Below the pieces are notes generated by a model that was not told where the DNA came from, searched no databases, and saw only the letters and a program-made list of their open reading frames with translations. DNA of 35,940 nt from the NCBI GenBank assembly GCA_025210295.1, contig JAOASC010000022.1:1-35940 (forward strand), given 5' to 3'. Of this stretch, positions 1 through 8,622 are shown in pieces (position 1 is the stretch's first letter; each line of letters opens with the position of its first letter). The position numbers and the translations under genes were made by a program. Origin of the DNA: Flavobacteriales bacterium. Lineage in GTDB: Bacteria > Bacteroidota > Bacteroidia > Flavobacteriales_D > Parvicellaceae.

Positions 1-2
1 TC

Positions 3-20
3 TCCCGATGATAATCGGGA
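3..20. repeat. Short perfect hairpin at window edge
   Basis: TCCCGAT and ATCGGGA arms of 7 bp flank a 4-nt loop. The flanks have no long T-run, so it may be a terminator stem or a small palindromic intergenic repeat. The gene it belongs to lies outside the window. Confidence 0.45.
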
Positions 21-53
21 TATTCTAACTGTTCATTCTACGAAGTTTTAAGC

Positions 54-85
54 ATAAAAAAAGCTCCATCGATATGATGAAGCTT
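54..85 (-). terminator. Rho-independent terminator after tRNA-Asp
   Basis: Read on the minus strand, a 10-bp stem (AAGCTTCATC with GATGGAGCTT, one G-T pair) around a 5-nt loop is followed directly by a run of T. It starts 4 nt after the tRNA-Asp discriminator base, so it ends that transcript. Confidence 0.85.
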
Positions 86-89
86 TCTG

Positions 90-163
90 CGGTCTGGACG
101 GGACTCGAACCCGCGACCCCCTGCGTGACAGGCAGGTATTCTAACCAACTGAACTACCAGACC
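90..163 (-). tRNA. tRNA-Asp (anticodon GTC)
   Basis: The minus strand folds as a full cloverleaf. The acceptor arms GGTCTGG and CCAGACC pair perfectly. The anticodon stem CCTGC/GCAGG holds the loop CTGTCAC, giving anticodon GTC (Asp). The T-arm contains GGTTCGAGTCC. The discriminator is G and CCA is not encoded. A consensus promoter lies upstream and a terminator downstream, so it is a single-gene unit. Confidence 0.97.
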
Positions 164-200
164 TTGGTTATTTTGCTTTGTCATTTCTGACTTGCGTGTG

Positions 201-230
201 CAAAAATAGTTGATTTTATTTAAATACCAA
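201..230 (-). promoter_or_regulatory. Bacteroidota-type promoter of tRNA-Asp
   Basis: On the minus strand TTG (228-230) is separated by exactly 19 nt from TATTTTTG (201-208). This matches the primary sigma factor consensus known for Bacteroidota (TTG, 17-23 nt, TAnnTTTG). The predicted start leaves a leader of about 30 nt before the tRNA. The tRNA-Ser promoter at 9607-9636 has the same spacing. Confidence 0.85.
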
Positions 231-245
231 ACAAAAAACAAAAAA

Positions 246-1163
246 TTAATTCATTTTTTTTCGTTTGATTAAATATTGTAGGAGAACATTATCAAAGCCA
301 GCGTTAATATCTGCTAAAACATAGTCAATATGGTACTGACCGCATTTAAGCTTAATTGCTCTTTGGTTTTCTTCAAATTGCTTTTGGTAAGTTTGTTTGA
401 TTTGGTATGGATTAAGTTTTACTTCTTCACCAGTTTCCATATCAACAAAAGTATATGGTGAGTTCCCATAGTTGAGGGCTAACTCTTTACTTTTATCGAT
501 GGTGTGAAAAATAATGACTTCATGGTTTCTGTGTTTTAAATGTTGTAAAGCAGAATATAGTTCATCATTATTGTTGGCAGAATCCATAATATCACTAAAA
601 ATGACAATCAAAGATCTTTTATGTGTTTGTTCTGCTACTTGGTGTAATGCATCAACAATATTAGTTGTTGTTAAAGTATTTTTATTGTAGTTATGCCACT
701 TTTTTTCTAATTCCGAAAACAGAAAACGTTGGTGGGTAATACTTGATTTACATGGCGTATGAAGCGAAGTCTGTTCATCAAATAGCGAAAGTCCTACAGC
801 ATCTCTTTGCGTTCTTAATAAATAAATTAAGGCTGCTGCAGTGTCGATAGAAAATTCAATTTTATTGTAATTTTCAGTAGGGAAGTACATGGAAGAAGAA
901 GTGTCAATTACAAGCTGACATCTTAAATTCGTTTCCTCTTCATAGCGCTTAACAAATAGCCTTTCTGTTCTTCCATAGAGTTTCCAATCAATATGTTTTG
1001 TGGATTCTCCTTTGTTGTATAAGCGGTGTTCTGCGAATTCTACACTGAAGCCATGATAGGGACTTTTATGTAATCCAGTAATAAACCCTTCTACAGCTTG
1101 TTTTGCTAGAATTTCTAGACTTCCAAACTCTCTTGCTTTTTTATGATGAATTACTGAAGACAT
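246..1163 (-). CDS. DUF58 domain protein (VWA-like)
   Basis: This 305-residue protein belongs to the DUF58 family, which has a von Willebrand A-like fold and is often encoded beside MoxR ATPases and Bat proteins. The family hallmarks are visible: a GFSVEFAEHRLY segment near residue 45, HIDWKLYGRTERLFVKRYEEE near 58-78, and the MIDAS-like DTSSSM near 87-92. No signal peptide or membrane segment is present, so it is probably cytoplasmic. It is the last gene of a minus-strand run after the reductase-like gene and recQ, about 40 bp downstream of the former. No MoxR gene is nearby, which is unusual for the family. Its molecular function is not established; a protein-interaction role is likely. Confidence 0.85.
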   Translation of the reverse strand: MSSVIHHKKAREFGSLEILAKQAVEGFITGLHKSPYHGFSVEFAEHRLYNKGESTKHIDWKLYGRTERLFVKRYEEETNLRCQLVIDTSSSMYFPTENYNKIEFSIDTAAALIYLLRTQRDAVGLSLFDEQTSLHTPCKSSITHQRFLFSELEKKWHNYNKNTLTTTNIVDALHQVAEQTHKRSLIVIFSDIMDSANNNDELYSALQHLKHRNHEVIIFHTIDKSKELALNYGNSPYTFVDMETGEEVKLNPYQIKQTYQKQFEENQRAIKLKCGQYHIDYVLADINAGFDNVLLQYLIKRKKMN

Positions 1164-1203
1164 AACGTATTTGATTTAAACAAAGATAAACATTTGCGTT
1201 CAA

Positions 1204-1737
1204 TTATTTCTTTTTATAGTGCAATTGAACAACTCCAGTATCAAAATTTTTGCTAGACAATAATTCAATATGAGTGGGTGGAGTTCCTCCTTTAAATAAC
1301 CTTTTTCCATCTCCTAAAAGGATAGGCATGACAGAGATGATGTATTCATCAATTAAGTTTTCTTTCATTAATAAACGAACAATTTCAGCACCTCCATCGC
1401 AATAAATATTTTTTCCAGACTCTTGTTTTAACTGATGAATTAATTGTGATAAGTCTTCTGTATAAAAAGTGACACCATTTTCAGGAGCTTTAGGTGTTCT
1501 GGTTATAACATAACACTGATGTTGCTTTCCTTGAGGGAACTCACCTCCCGTTAATTTTAAAACAATATCATAGGTTTTTCTGCCTACAATATAAGTGTCA
1601 ATAGTTTGGTTAAAAGCTGAGTAACCGTAGTCCTCGCCTTCTTTTTCAGCTATAGATAACCACGATAAATCATCGTCTTGTGTTGCTATGTAGCCGTCCA
1701 AACTCATAGCGATGTATAAGATTAAATTCCTGTTCAT
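1204..1737 (-). CDS. Dihydrofolate reductase / RibD C-terminal family protein
   Basis: A 177-residue protein with the RibD C-terminal/DHFR-like fold of the YwjB/YyaP group. The start MNRNLILYIAMSLDGYIA is the typical first strand and loop of the family. VGRKTYD near residue 51, CDGGAEIV near 113 and MPILLGDGKRLF near 136-147 are the other family blocks, the last being the usual nucleotide-binding end. It probably uses NAD(P)H, but the substrate is unknown. It is not the housekeeping folA, whose active-site pattern differs. It lies 4 bp after recQ, so the two are probably co-transcribed. Confidence 0.85.
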   Translation of the reverse strand: MNRNLILYIAMSLDGYIATQDDDLSWLSIAEKEGEDYGYSAFNQTIDTYIVGRKTYDIVLKLTGGEFPQGKQHQCYVITRTPKAPENGVTFYTEDLSQLIHQLKQESGKNIYCDGGAEIVRLLMKENLIDEYIISVMPILLGDGKRLFKGGTPPTHIELLSSKNFDTGVVQLHYKKK

Positions 1738-1741
1738 AAAT

Positions 1742-3841
1742 TTACAATGCTAATTCTTTTACAATAATAGTCAAGCCTAATCTAATTTTATAATAAGGCA
1801 TTTTTTCATTAAAAAATTCAAAATAAGGTTTTAAAGAATTGAGGGTTTTGATTTCTAAGTAGGCTTGACGAATTTGCTGAACTTCATTATCGTTGACATA
1901 AATAGATAAATCAATATTTTTTCCATCACTATATAGCTTGGCTAAATGAGAAAAAATAGTCGTCATACTTAAGCCGCGCTCTTCTGCTATTTGCTCAGGA
2001 GATATTCCTTGTTGATAAAAGCGATAGGTTACTTCAAATGTATTCATTTGTTGATCCTTATAAGCTTGAATAAGCTCTAGAAAAGGAGTTGCATAACGTT
2101 CAACTTTAACTTGATTAATCCCTTGAATTGTGAGCAGGTCTTCTTCAGAGGTTGGTAATTCCAAAGCTATTTGGTGTAGCGTAGCATCATGGAAAACAAT
2201 ATAAGCTGGAACACCTTGTTTTTTGGCAATAGAAGCTCTTAACTGACGTAACTCTTCAAACAGTTGCTCTTGTTTGGTCAGTTTTTTTGCTTTTTTCTTT
2301 TGCTCTTTTGCCTTGATAGCCCGATCAATGGCTTGTGTAACTTTGACTTTTCTATTTTTAAATAATACTTCATTACCAAAATTGGTGATTTTTAATCTAA
2401 ATCCCTCGTCATAAGCAATTTCCATTACCCCAATATTGATGAGTTGAGTGATGTAATGTTGCCAATCTTTAAAACTAATGTCACTGCCTACACCATAGGT
2501 TTTAATATTTTGATAGCCTTTACTATATAGTTCTTGATTAGCACTTCCCCTTAGGATGTTAATGAGCATGTTTGTCCCTATTTCTTGATTGGTTCTTCTT
2601 ACTGCAGAAAGTGCTTTTTGAGCAAGGATAGTCCCATCTAAGAATTGAGGAGGGTTTTTACAAACATCACAGTTACCACAGTCTTGTTTTAAGTCCTCAC
2701 TAAAGTAGGCTAGAAGAATTTTTCTTCTGCAAGATGTAGCTTCAGCATAATTGAGCATTCGATTTAGCTTTTCAGTATAAATGGGAGTTTGTTCACTACC
2801 ACTAGCAAATCGTTTTAATACCATTAAATCTCTTAAATTATAGTACATTACAGTGGTACTAGGTAAACCATCTCTACCAGCTCTTCCAATTTCTTGATAA
2901 TAACCTTCTATATTTTTAGGGAGGTTATTATGAATGACCCATCTAACATTCGATTTGTCAATTCCCATACCAAAGGCTATTGTTGCCGTTATAATCGATA
3001 AGTCATCGTTAATAAAGTCTTCTTGTATTCGTGCTCTCTTTTGAGCAGATAAGCCAGCATGATAGGCTTCCGCTTCTATATGATAGGCTTTTAATTCCTT
3101 AGCTATTTCCTCCGTTTGTTTTCGGCTCAAGCAATAGATTATACCTGATTGATTGGGACGATTTTCGATAAAAGAAATTATTTCTTTTATTTTTTTCTTT
3201 TTAGGAACATTTGCTCTTACTTCTAAACTTAGGTTAGAACGATTAAAAGAAGAAAGGAATATTGTGGTCTTAAAAAGCCCTAATTGTTTGATAATATCTT
3301 TTCTAGTAGTCTTATCTGCTGTGGCTGTAAGTGCAATAAACGGAACAGTCTTAAACTGTTTTCTTACTGAACTTAATTGGGTATATTCTGGTCTAAAATC
3401 ATGCCCCCACATTGAAACGCAGTGTGCTTCGTCTATAGCAAACATTGAGACCTTTACATCCTTTAACCAATTATCAGTTATTGTAAATAGTTTTTCAGGA
3501 GAAATATAAAGTAATTTAATCGCTCCATCAATCGCATCTTCTATTACTTTCCGTTCTTGAACAGGATCTAGAGAACTATTAAAATAAGCTGCTTTAATAC
3601 CATTAGCTCTTAAGCTTTCTACCTGATCTTTCATTAGAGATATCAAAGGAGAAATAACAATCGCTACTCCGTCGAATAGTAAAGCTGGAATCTGAAAACA
3701 AATAGATTTACCACCTCCGGTAGGCATTAAGACTAGGGTGTCTTTTTGGGCTAATACATTGGCTATAATAGCCTCTTGTTGAGGTCTAAATTGGGAATAA
3801 CCGAAATGTTGCTCTAGTACTTTTTGGGCTTGTTCAATCAT
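1742..3841 (-). CDS. recQ: ATP-dependent DNA helicase RecQ
   Basis: A 699-residue superfamily 2 helicase that unwinds DNA 3' to 5' in recombination and fork repair. Walker A PTGGGKS is at residues 40-46, the DEAH box at 137-140 inside FAIDEAHCVSMWGHDFRPEY, and motif VI QEIGRAGRDG at about 316-325. The RecQ zinc site uses Cys371, Cys388, Cys391 and Cys394. A winged-helix region follows, then an HRDC domain around 520-600. The tail beyond 600 contains an HTH-like segment (ISPEQIAEERGLSMTTIFSHL), as in longer Bacteroidota RecQ proteins. It leads a run with the reductase-like gene (4-bp gap) and the DUF58 gene. Length and motifs are intact. Confidence 0.97.
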   Translation of the reverse strand: MIEQAQKVLEQHFGYSQFRPQQEAIIANVLAQKDTLVLMPTGGGKSICFQIPALLFDGVAIVISPLISLMKDQVESLRANGIKAAYFNSSLDPVQERKVIEDAIDGAIKLLYISPEKLFTITDNWLKDVKVSMFAIDEAHCVSMWGHDFRPEYTQLSSVRKQFKTVPFIALTATADKTTRKDIIKQLGLFKTTIFLSSFNRSNLSLEVRANVPKKKKIKEIISFIENRPNQSGIIYCLSRKQTEEIAKELKAYHIEAEAYHAGLSAQKRARIQEDFINDDLSIITATIAFGMGIDKSNVRWVIHNNLPKNIEGYYQEIGRAGRDGLPSTTVMYYNLRDLMVLKRFASGSEQTPIYTEKLNRMLNYAEATSCRRKILLAYFSEDLKQDCGNCDVCKNPPQFLDGTILAQKALSAVRRTNQEIGTNMLINILRGSANQELYSKGYQNIKTYGVGSDISFKDWQHYITQLINIGVMEIAYDEGFRLKITNFGNEVLFKNRKVKVTQAIDRAIKAKEQKKKAKKLTKQEQLFEELRQLRASIAKKQGVPAYIVFHDATLHQIALELPTSEEDLLTIQGINQVKVERYATPFLELIQAYKDQQMNTFEVTYRFYQQGISPEQIAEERGLSMTTIFSHLAKLYSDGKNIDLSIYVNDNEVQQIRQAYLEIKTLNSLKPYFEFFNEKMPYYKIRLGLTIIVKELAL

Positions 3842-3968
3842 AAATAAAATGGGGCTTTACTTTACGAAAGTAACAAAGTTTTATCAATGCTAAGAGTCTA
3901 AAAGAATAAATAGTTATTAATAAAATACTGAAGCTATTCACGTATTAAGTGATAGACCAGTACTTGGG

Positions 3969-4478
3969 TCAGTCTATTACCTTAGTACATTTTTCAGTGT
4001 TAAGCCATTGGCTCCAGTCATTATTATATCCATGAACTTTAGTTGTAGCTTTACCATTTTCATCAACTAAAGTATAACCAGAGTTGGCCCAATTAAAAAT
4101 ACCTCCATATACATTATAAACTTTTTTGAAACCTGCCTTTTGTAGCTGTTCTCCAACTTTTTCACTACGATATCCTATCGAACAATAGACATAAACAGGT
4201 AGGGTATGATCTAAGTTTTGTACTGAAGCCATATTAAAGTGATCATAACCAACTTTTATAGCTCCTTTGATATGACTCGTATTATATTCTTTAGTTTCTC
4301 TAGCGTCTAAGATAATAATAGCTGTGTTATTCATCATTCTATGGACTTGTTTTGGGGTTGCTAAAGGAACAGTTCCTTCAATATAACCGTTACACATAGC
4401 ATCGAACCCTTGAGGGTTTTGAGCCCAAAGAAAAGTTGAAGTTAAAATAATAATAACTGTAAATAAAAACTGTTTCAT
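3969..4478 (-). CDS. Exported rhodanese-like protein
   Basis: A 169-residue protein with a Sec signal peptide (residues 1-20, ending FLWAQ), followed by one rhodanese domain. LDARETKEYNTSHIKGAIKV (about 57-76) is the domain core, and the catalytic loop CSIGYRS carries Cys99. The protein is probably periplasmic, moving sulfur or acting on thiols; the natural substrate is unknown. The gene stands alone, divergent from the VOC gene. A perfect dyad GTGACA-AG-TGTCAC lies about 60 bp upstream, suggesting control by a CRP/FNR-type regulator. No clear TAnnTTTG box was found in front of it. Confidence 0.9.
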   Translation of the reverse strand: MKQFLFTVIIILTSTFLWAQNPQGFDAMCNGYIEGTVPLATPKQVHRMMNNTAIIILDARETKEYNTSHIKGAIKVGYDHFNMASVQNLDHTLPVYVYCSIGYRSEKVGEQLQKAGFKKVYNVYGGIFNWANSGYTLVDENGKATTKVHGYNNDWSQWLNTEKCTKVID

Positions 4479-4534
4479 AGCTGTAAAATTATCAAAATTT
4501 AGTCCAAAATAATTGTTTTATCTTTTGATTAGTG

Positions 4535-4548
4535 GTGACAAGTGTCAC
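4535..4548. promoter_or_regulatory. Palindromic CRP/FNR-like operator candidate
   Basis: The perfect inverted repeat GTGACA-AG-TGTCAC sits between the divergent rhodanese and VOC genes. Read as GGTGA-N6-TCACA it is one base from the general CRP-family site TGTGA-N6-TCACA. The regulator is not in the window, so its identity is inferred only from the site. Confidence 0.5.
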
Positions 4549-4587
4549 ATCATTACAAAATTAACCAGATAAAAAAGAACTGTACAA

Positions 4588-4620
4588 TTCTTTTTGATTA
4601 ACTTAATCATCAAAAAAGAA
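4588..4620 (+). promoter_or_regulatory. Hairpin just before the VOC start codon
   Basis: The dyad TGATTAA-C-TTAATCA (4595-4609) is flanked by complementary arms TTCTTTT and AAAAGAA. The structure ends 1 nt before the ATG at 4622. In RNA it would bury the ribosome landing region; as DNA it could be an operator. No function is proven. Confidence 0.35.
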
Positions 4621-4621
4621 G

Positions 4622-4960
4622 ATGAACAATACATTGATTAATTATATTGAGTTTAAATCTACAGACTTGGAAGCAACTAGACAGTTTTATTCGCAATTGT
4701 TTGGTTGGGAGTTTAAAGCTTATGGAGACAGGTATATCGCTTTTTCAGGAGCGGGAATAGATGGAGGGTTTGAACTTACAGATGAAGAGATTCAAAACGG
4801 AGTACTTGTAGTCTTATATCACCGTAATTTAGAAGAAATTTTAGGGAAGCTAAAGCAATTAAAGACTGTCATAACTAGACCAATTTTTTCATTTCCTGGT
4901 GGTAGAAGATTGCAATTTTTGGATCCGTCTGGAAATGAATTAGCAATTTGGTCAGAATAA
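4622..4960 (+). CDS. VOC family (glyoxalase-like) protein
   Basis: A 112-residue single-module vicinal oxygen chelate protein. It opens with NYIEFKSTDLEATRQFYSQLFGWEF, the classic beta-alpha start of these domains, and closes with FPGGRRLQFLDPSGNELAIW, where the DPSGN(E) turn and final Glu are typical. It probably works as a dimer in the cytoplasm. Members range from metal-dependent lyases to antibiotic-binding proteins, so no substrate is assigned. It is a lone gene, divergent from the rhodanese and convergent with pruA. Confidence 0.85.
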   Translation: MNNTLINYIEFKSTDLEATRQFYSQLFGWEFKAYGDRYIAFSGAGIDGGFELTDEEIQNGVLVVLYHRNLEEILGKLKQLKTVITRPIFSFPGGRRLQFLDPSGNELAIWSE

Positions 4961-4976
4961 TTATTTTAAAAACAAA

Positions 4977-5002
4977 AAGGCGATAGTTTAAACTATCGCC
5001 TT
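4977..5002. terminator. Terminator palindrome between VOC gene and pruA
   Basis: A perfect 26-bp palindrome (arms of 13 bp, AAGGCGATAGTTT and its complement) lies between convergent genes. On the minus strand it runs into a T-rich tract, so it ends pruA. On the plus strand the T-run is shorter, but it probably also stops the VOC transcript. Confidence 0.85.
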
Positions 5003-5025
5003 ATTAGTTAAATTATAACCATTAC

Positions 5026-6657
5026 TTATTCTCCTAAAAATGCATATCTGTAATCTGTAGGAGGAACAAATGTTTCTTTTATTGTTCGAGGAGATACCCA
5101 ACGGATTAAGTTAAGGTATGATCCTGCTTTATCATTTGTACCAGATCCTCTAGCCCCACCAAATGGTTGTTGTCCTACAACAGCTCCAGTTGGTTTGTCA
5201 TTGATATAGAAGTTTCCAGCTGCATTTACTAATGTTTTTGTTGCTTCATCAATAGCGTAACGATCTTGTGAGAAAATAGAGCCTGTTAAAGCGTATTCAG
5301 AAGTTTCATCTACTAGTTTTAATGTCTCAGAGAATTGATCTTTATCGTAAACGTAAATAGTTACTACAGGGCCAAAGATTTCTTCTTCCATTGTTCTGTA
5401 GTTAGGATTTGAGGTTACAACAACTGTTGGTTCGATAAAATATCCTTTAGATTTATCATATCCACCACCAATCAAGATCTCAGCATCTTTACTTTCTTTA
5501 ATATAGTCAATGTATGAAGCGATTTTATCAAAAGCTCTTTCATCAATAACAGCAGTAATAAAGTTGTTGGTATCTCCAGGTGAACCCATTTTAAATGAAG
5601 CAACGTCTTCTTTTACAAATGCTAAAACTTCATCTGATAAATTAGAAGGTAAATAAACTCTTGATGCAGCAGAACATTTTTGACCTTGGAATTCAAAAGC
5701 TCCTCTACTAATAGCAGTTGCTACTTGTTTGGCATGAGAAGAGTGGTGAGCAACAATAAAGTCTTTTCCTCCTGTTTCTCCAACAATTCTTGGATAAGTT
5801 CTGTAGTTAGCTAAGTTAGCGCCAATTTCTTGCCACAGATGTCTGAAAACTCCTGTAGACCCTGTGAAGTGAAGTCCAGCAAAGTCTTTATGCTTAAAAA
5901 CAATATCTCCAGCTACAGGTCCGTCTACTGTAATCATGTTGATTACTCCATCAGGAACACCAGCCTCTTTAAAAAGTTCCATAATAACTTGTGCGGAATA
6001 TACTTGAGAATCTGCTGGTTTCCATACTACAGTATTTCCCATCATTGCAGCTGAAGCTGGAAGGTTAGCTGATATTGCGGTGAAATTAAAAGGAGTAATC
6101 GCAAATACAAAACCTTCCAAAGGTCTATACTCTAATCTATTCCAAATTCCATCAGAAGACTCTGGTTGTTCAGCATAGATTTGTTGCATATAGGCAACAT
6201 TAAAACGTAAAAAGTCAATAAGTTCACATGCAGCATCAATTTCTGCTTGCATAACATTTTTAGATTGCGCCAACATCGTTGCAGCATTCATTTTGTCTCT
6301 AAAAGGTCCAGCCAATAAATCAGCAGCTTTTAAAAAGATTGCAGCTCTATGTTCCCAAGGTAGATTAGCCCAGTCCTCTTTAGCTGTTAAAGCAGCATCA
6401 ATTGCATCGTGAACGTGTTGAGCAGTTCCATAATTAAAATGTCCCAAAACGTGTTGGTGATCATGTGGAGGACTCATTGGTTTTTTATCAGCTGTTCTAA
6501 CCTCTTTTCCTCCAATATACATAGGTACATCAATAGGCTCTTGGTTAAACATTTCGTTATACTTAGCGATTAAAGACTCTTTTTCAGGAGTATTTGGGGC
6601 ATAAGCATTAACTGGTTCATTTACCGGAAACGGTACATTATATATTGCTTTTGGCAT
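5026..6657 (-). CDS. pruA: L-glutamate gamma-semialdehyde dehydrogenase (P5C dehydrogenase)
   Basis: A 543-residue aldehyde dehydrogenase that oxidises glutamate semialdehyde, in equilibrium with 1-pyrroline-5-carboxylate, to glutamate with NAD+; this is the second step of proline breakdown. The length and the ETGGKDF and FQGQKCSAASR blocks fit the stand-alone PruA type. The general base is Glu294 and the catalytic nucleophile Cys328. ITPFNFTA near 188 and FTGSTGVF near 264 belong to the NAD-binding part. No proline dehydrogenase is fused or adjacent, so it is encoded elsewhere. A TAAATTTG box on the minus strand at 6689-6696 may be its -7 element, though no clear -33 TTG was seen. Confidence 0.95.
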   Translation of the reverse strand: MPKAIYNVPFPVNEPVNAYAPNTPEKESLIAKYNEMFNQEPIDVPMYIGGKEVRTADKKPMSPPHDHQHVLGHFNYGTAQHVHDAIDAALTAKEDWANLPWEHRAAIFLKAADLLAGPFRDKMNAATMLAQSKNVMQAEIDAACELIDFLRFNVAYMQQIYAEQPESSDGIWNRLEYRPLEGFVFAITPFNFTAISANLPASAAMMGNTVVWKPADSQVYSAQVIMELFKEAGVPDGVINMITVDGPVAGDIVFKHKDFAGLHFTGSTGVFRHLWQEIGANLANYRTYPRIVGETGGKDFIVAHHSSHAKQVATAISRGAFEFQGQKCSAASRVYLPSNLSDEVLAFVKEDVASFKMGSPGDTNNFITAVIDERAFDKIASYIDYIKESKDAEILIGGGYDKSKGYFIEPTVVVTSNPNYRTMEEEIFGPVVTIYVYDKDQFSETLKLVDETSEYALTGSIFSQDRYAIDEATKTLVNAAGNFYINDKPTGAVVGQQPFGGARGSGTNDKAGSYLNLIRWVSPRTIKETFVPPTDYRYAFLGE

Positions 6658-6720
6658 TGTATATAGGTTTTAGTTTATTTATGAATTACAAATTTACAAT
6701 TTATTTATTTTTTTAGAGGC

Positions 6721-6757
6721 ATAAAAAAAGCGATTTTCCATGAGAAGAAAATCGCTT
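6721..6757 (-). terminator. Rho-independent terminator of dnaN
   Basis: On the minus strand an 11-bp perfect stem (GC-containing core GCGATTTTC) with an 8-nt loop is followed by seven T. It lies about 30 bp after the dnaN stop codon. Confidence 0.9.
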
Positions 6758-6785
6758 GAATATATTAGGTGTTGATTACACGATA

Positions 6786-7907
6786 TTAATGATTAAGCAT
6801 TACTGGCATCACAAGCATTAAGATATCTTCTCCCTCATCTTCTGGTTCTTCAGGTAGAAGAATTCCAGCTCTGTTAGGAGCACTTAGTTCTAATACGATT
6901 GATTCTGAGTCAATATTGTTTAACATTTCTAAAATAAAACGAGAGTTAAAACCAATTTCCATTTCATCACCTTCATAAGAACAAGCTAATCTTTCATTAG
7001 CAGCATTAGCAAAATCTAAATCTTCTGCATTCAAAACTAGTTTACTATTGTTGATTTGTAAACGAACTTGATGCGTTGTTTTATTCGCAAAAATAGCGAC
7101 CCTTTTAATAGAACTTAATAATGATTTTCTATCAATTGTCATTCTATTAGGGTTTTCATTAGGAATTACCGCTTCGTAATTAGGGTACTTACCATCAATT
7201 AAACGGCAAACTAATTTAAAGTTTCCAAATTCAAACTGAGCATTACTTTCATTGTACTGAACCGTTACATCTCCTTCAGAATTATTTAATAAATTCTTTA
7301 TTAATGTCATTGGTTTTTTAGGTACAATAAATGATGCTGCTTTATCAGCTTTTACATCTTTTCTTTTATAACGAACCAATTTATGAGCATCAGTAGCCAC
7401 AAATGTCATGCTGTCTGTCTCTAATTGGAAGAAAACTCCACTCATTACAGGTCTTAAGTCATCATTTCCTGCTGCAAAGATTGTTTTTTCAACCGCTCTT
7501 TGAAGAATATTAGCGTTCAATGTTACAGATGAAGGATCCTCTAAAACTGGAACTTTTGGAAATTCATCCCCATTGTAACCGCTTAGTTTATACTTCCCGT
7601 AATCAGAAGCAATTTCAATAGCATAGGTATTATCATCAATTAAAAATGTTAACGGATGATCTGGGAATGTTTTCAAAATATCCATCAATAGTTTTGCTGG
7701 AACAGCTACACTTCCAGTTTCTTTAGCTTCTATTTCGATATTCGTAGTCATCGTTGTTTCTAAATCAGAAGCTGATATGGTCAATTCTTTTTCGTTAATC
7801 TCAAACAAAAAGTTATCCAATATTGGTAATGTATTAGAGCTGTTTAGAACTCCTCCAACAGCTTGTAGTTGTTTTAACAAAGCTGTACTTGATACTATAA
7901 ATTTCAT
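6786..7907 (-). CDS. dnaN: DNA polymerase III beta sliding clamp
   Basis: A 373-residue protein, the normal length for the ring-shaped clamp that holds DNA polymerase III on DNA. It starts MKFIVSSTALLKQLQAVGGV and shows the three repeated clamp domains, with LPILDNFLFE (about 27-36), FAAGNDDLRPVMSGVFFQL (about 143-161) and the C-terminal LMLVMPVMLNH. The C-terminal MPM-like motif matches the end found in many clamps. It is monocistronic with its own terminator. A TAAATTTG sequence on the minus strand at 7962-7969 is a likely -7 box, leaving a leader of about 50 nt. dnaA is not adjacent. Confidence 0.98.
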   Translation of the reverse strand: MKFIVSSTALLKQLQAVGGVLNSSNTLPILDNFLFEINEKELTISASDLETTMTTNIEIEAKETGSVAVPAKLLMDILKTFPDHPLTFLIDDNTYAIEIASDYGKYKLSGYNGDEFPKVPVLEDPSSVTLNANILQRAVEKTIFAAGNDDLRPVMSGVFFQLETDSMTFVATDAHKLVRYKRKDVKADKAASFIVPKKPMTLIKNLLNNSEGDVTVQYNESNAQFEFGNFKLVCRLIDGKYPNYEAVIPNENPNRMTIDRKSLLSSIKRVAIFANKTTHQVRLQINNSKLVLNAEDLDFANAANERLACSYEGDEMEIGFNSRFILEMLNNIDSESIVLELSAPNRAGILLPEEPEDEGEDILMLVMPVMLNH

Positions 7908-8099
7908 TTTCTCGTGTTAATAATCAAATTAAAAAAACTTATCCTATTTAGGACTAATCGACAAATTTAATGTAAAACATTTGAAGGAACGAAAACTATT
8001 AGAAGAGTTATTAGTCAATTTATTAACAATTTAGGGTTATTGGTTATTTTATTTGTTATTAATTTTAGTTTTTATGTATTTTGTAAAAAAAGAAAACTT

Positions 8100-8621
8100 A
8101 TGAGTGGAGATACATTAAATGACGAACTGGATGATTTTACCTTTGATGATGATCAAAATCAACGACCAGTTTTTTTGACGGTACTAATTGTGTTAACTTG
8201 GATTGCAGTGGGAACAACCGTTTTAAGTGGTGTTTTTGCATTAATAAATATTGGGAACTCTGCTGATCAGCTAGAACAAAGTATGGCTGTTTTTGATAGT
8301 GTCCCAGATAATAGCCCAATGATGATTTATATGAAAGATTATAAGACTTTTGTGCTTGCCTCAATAGAAAATATGTACCCAATGAACCTCAGTAACATCA
8401 TTTTATACTTAATAGAAGGCTTTGCAGCTTTATTGATGTTTAATTTAAAAAGAATTGGTTTTTGGATATATCTTGCTTGCCAAATAGGTTTTTTAGTTAT
8501 TTTCTATACTTTCTATCCTGCTGATAATTTTATAACTACTGCAACAATTATTTCTGGACTTATTTTTTCAGGAATTTTTGTATTACTATATGGACTAAAC
8601 CTGAAACATTTAACAAAGTAA
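8100..8621 (+). CDS. Small inner-membrane protein of unknown function
   Basis: A 173-residue protein from the ATG at 8100. An in-frame TTG at 8040 would add 20 residues but is less likely. A very acidic start (MSGDTLNDELDDFTFDDDQN) is followed by four hydrophobic segments, near residues 24-47, 94-115, 118-140 and 146-168. This resembles small Bacteroidota membrane proteins of no known role. The next gene, an alpha/beta hydrolase, begins 1 nt after the stop, so they form a two-gene unit. Function is not assigned. Confidence 0.75.
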   Translation: MSGDTLNDELDDFTFDDDQNQRPVFLTVLIVLTWIAVGTTVLSGVFALINIGNSADQLEQSMAVFDSVPDNSPMMIYMKDYKTFVLASIENMYPMNLSNIILYLIEGFAALLMFNLKRIGFWIYLACQIGFLVIFYTFYPADNFITTATIISGLIFSGIFVLLYGLNLKHLTK

Positions 8622-8622
8622 G

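Noticed and set aside
38..241. 67-codon minus ORF over tRNA-Asp
   Set aside because: It lies across the tRNA gene and its promoter on the same strand, so it is a chance frame.
3945..3985. Imperfect inverted repeat near the rhodanese stop as a terminator
   Set aside because: The stem (GTCTAT with ATAGAC and a long loop) overlaps the stop codon and has no T-run after it on the minus strand.
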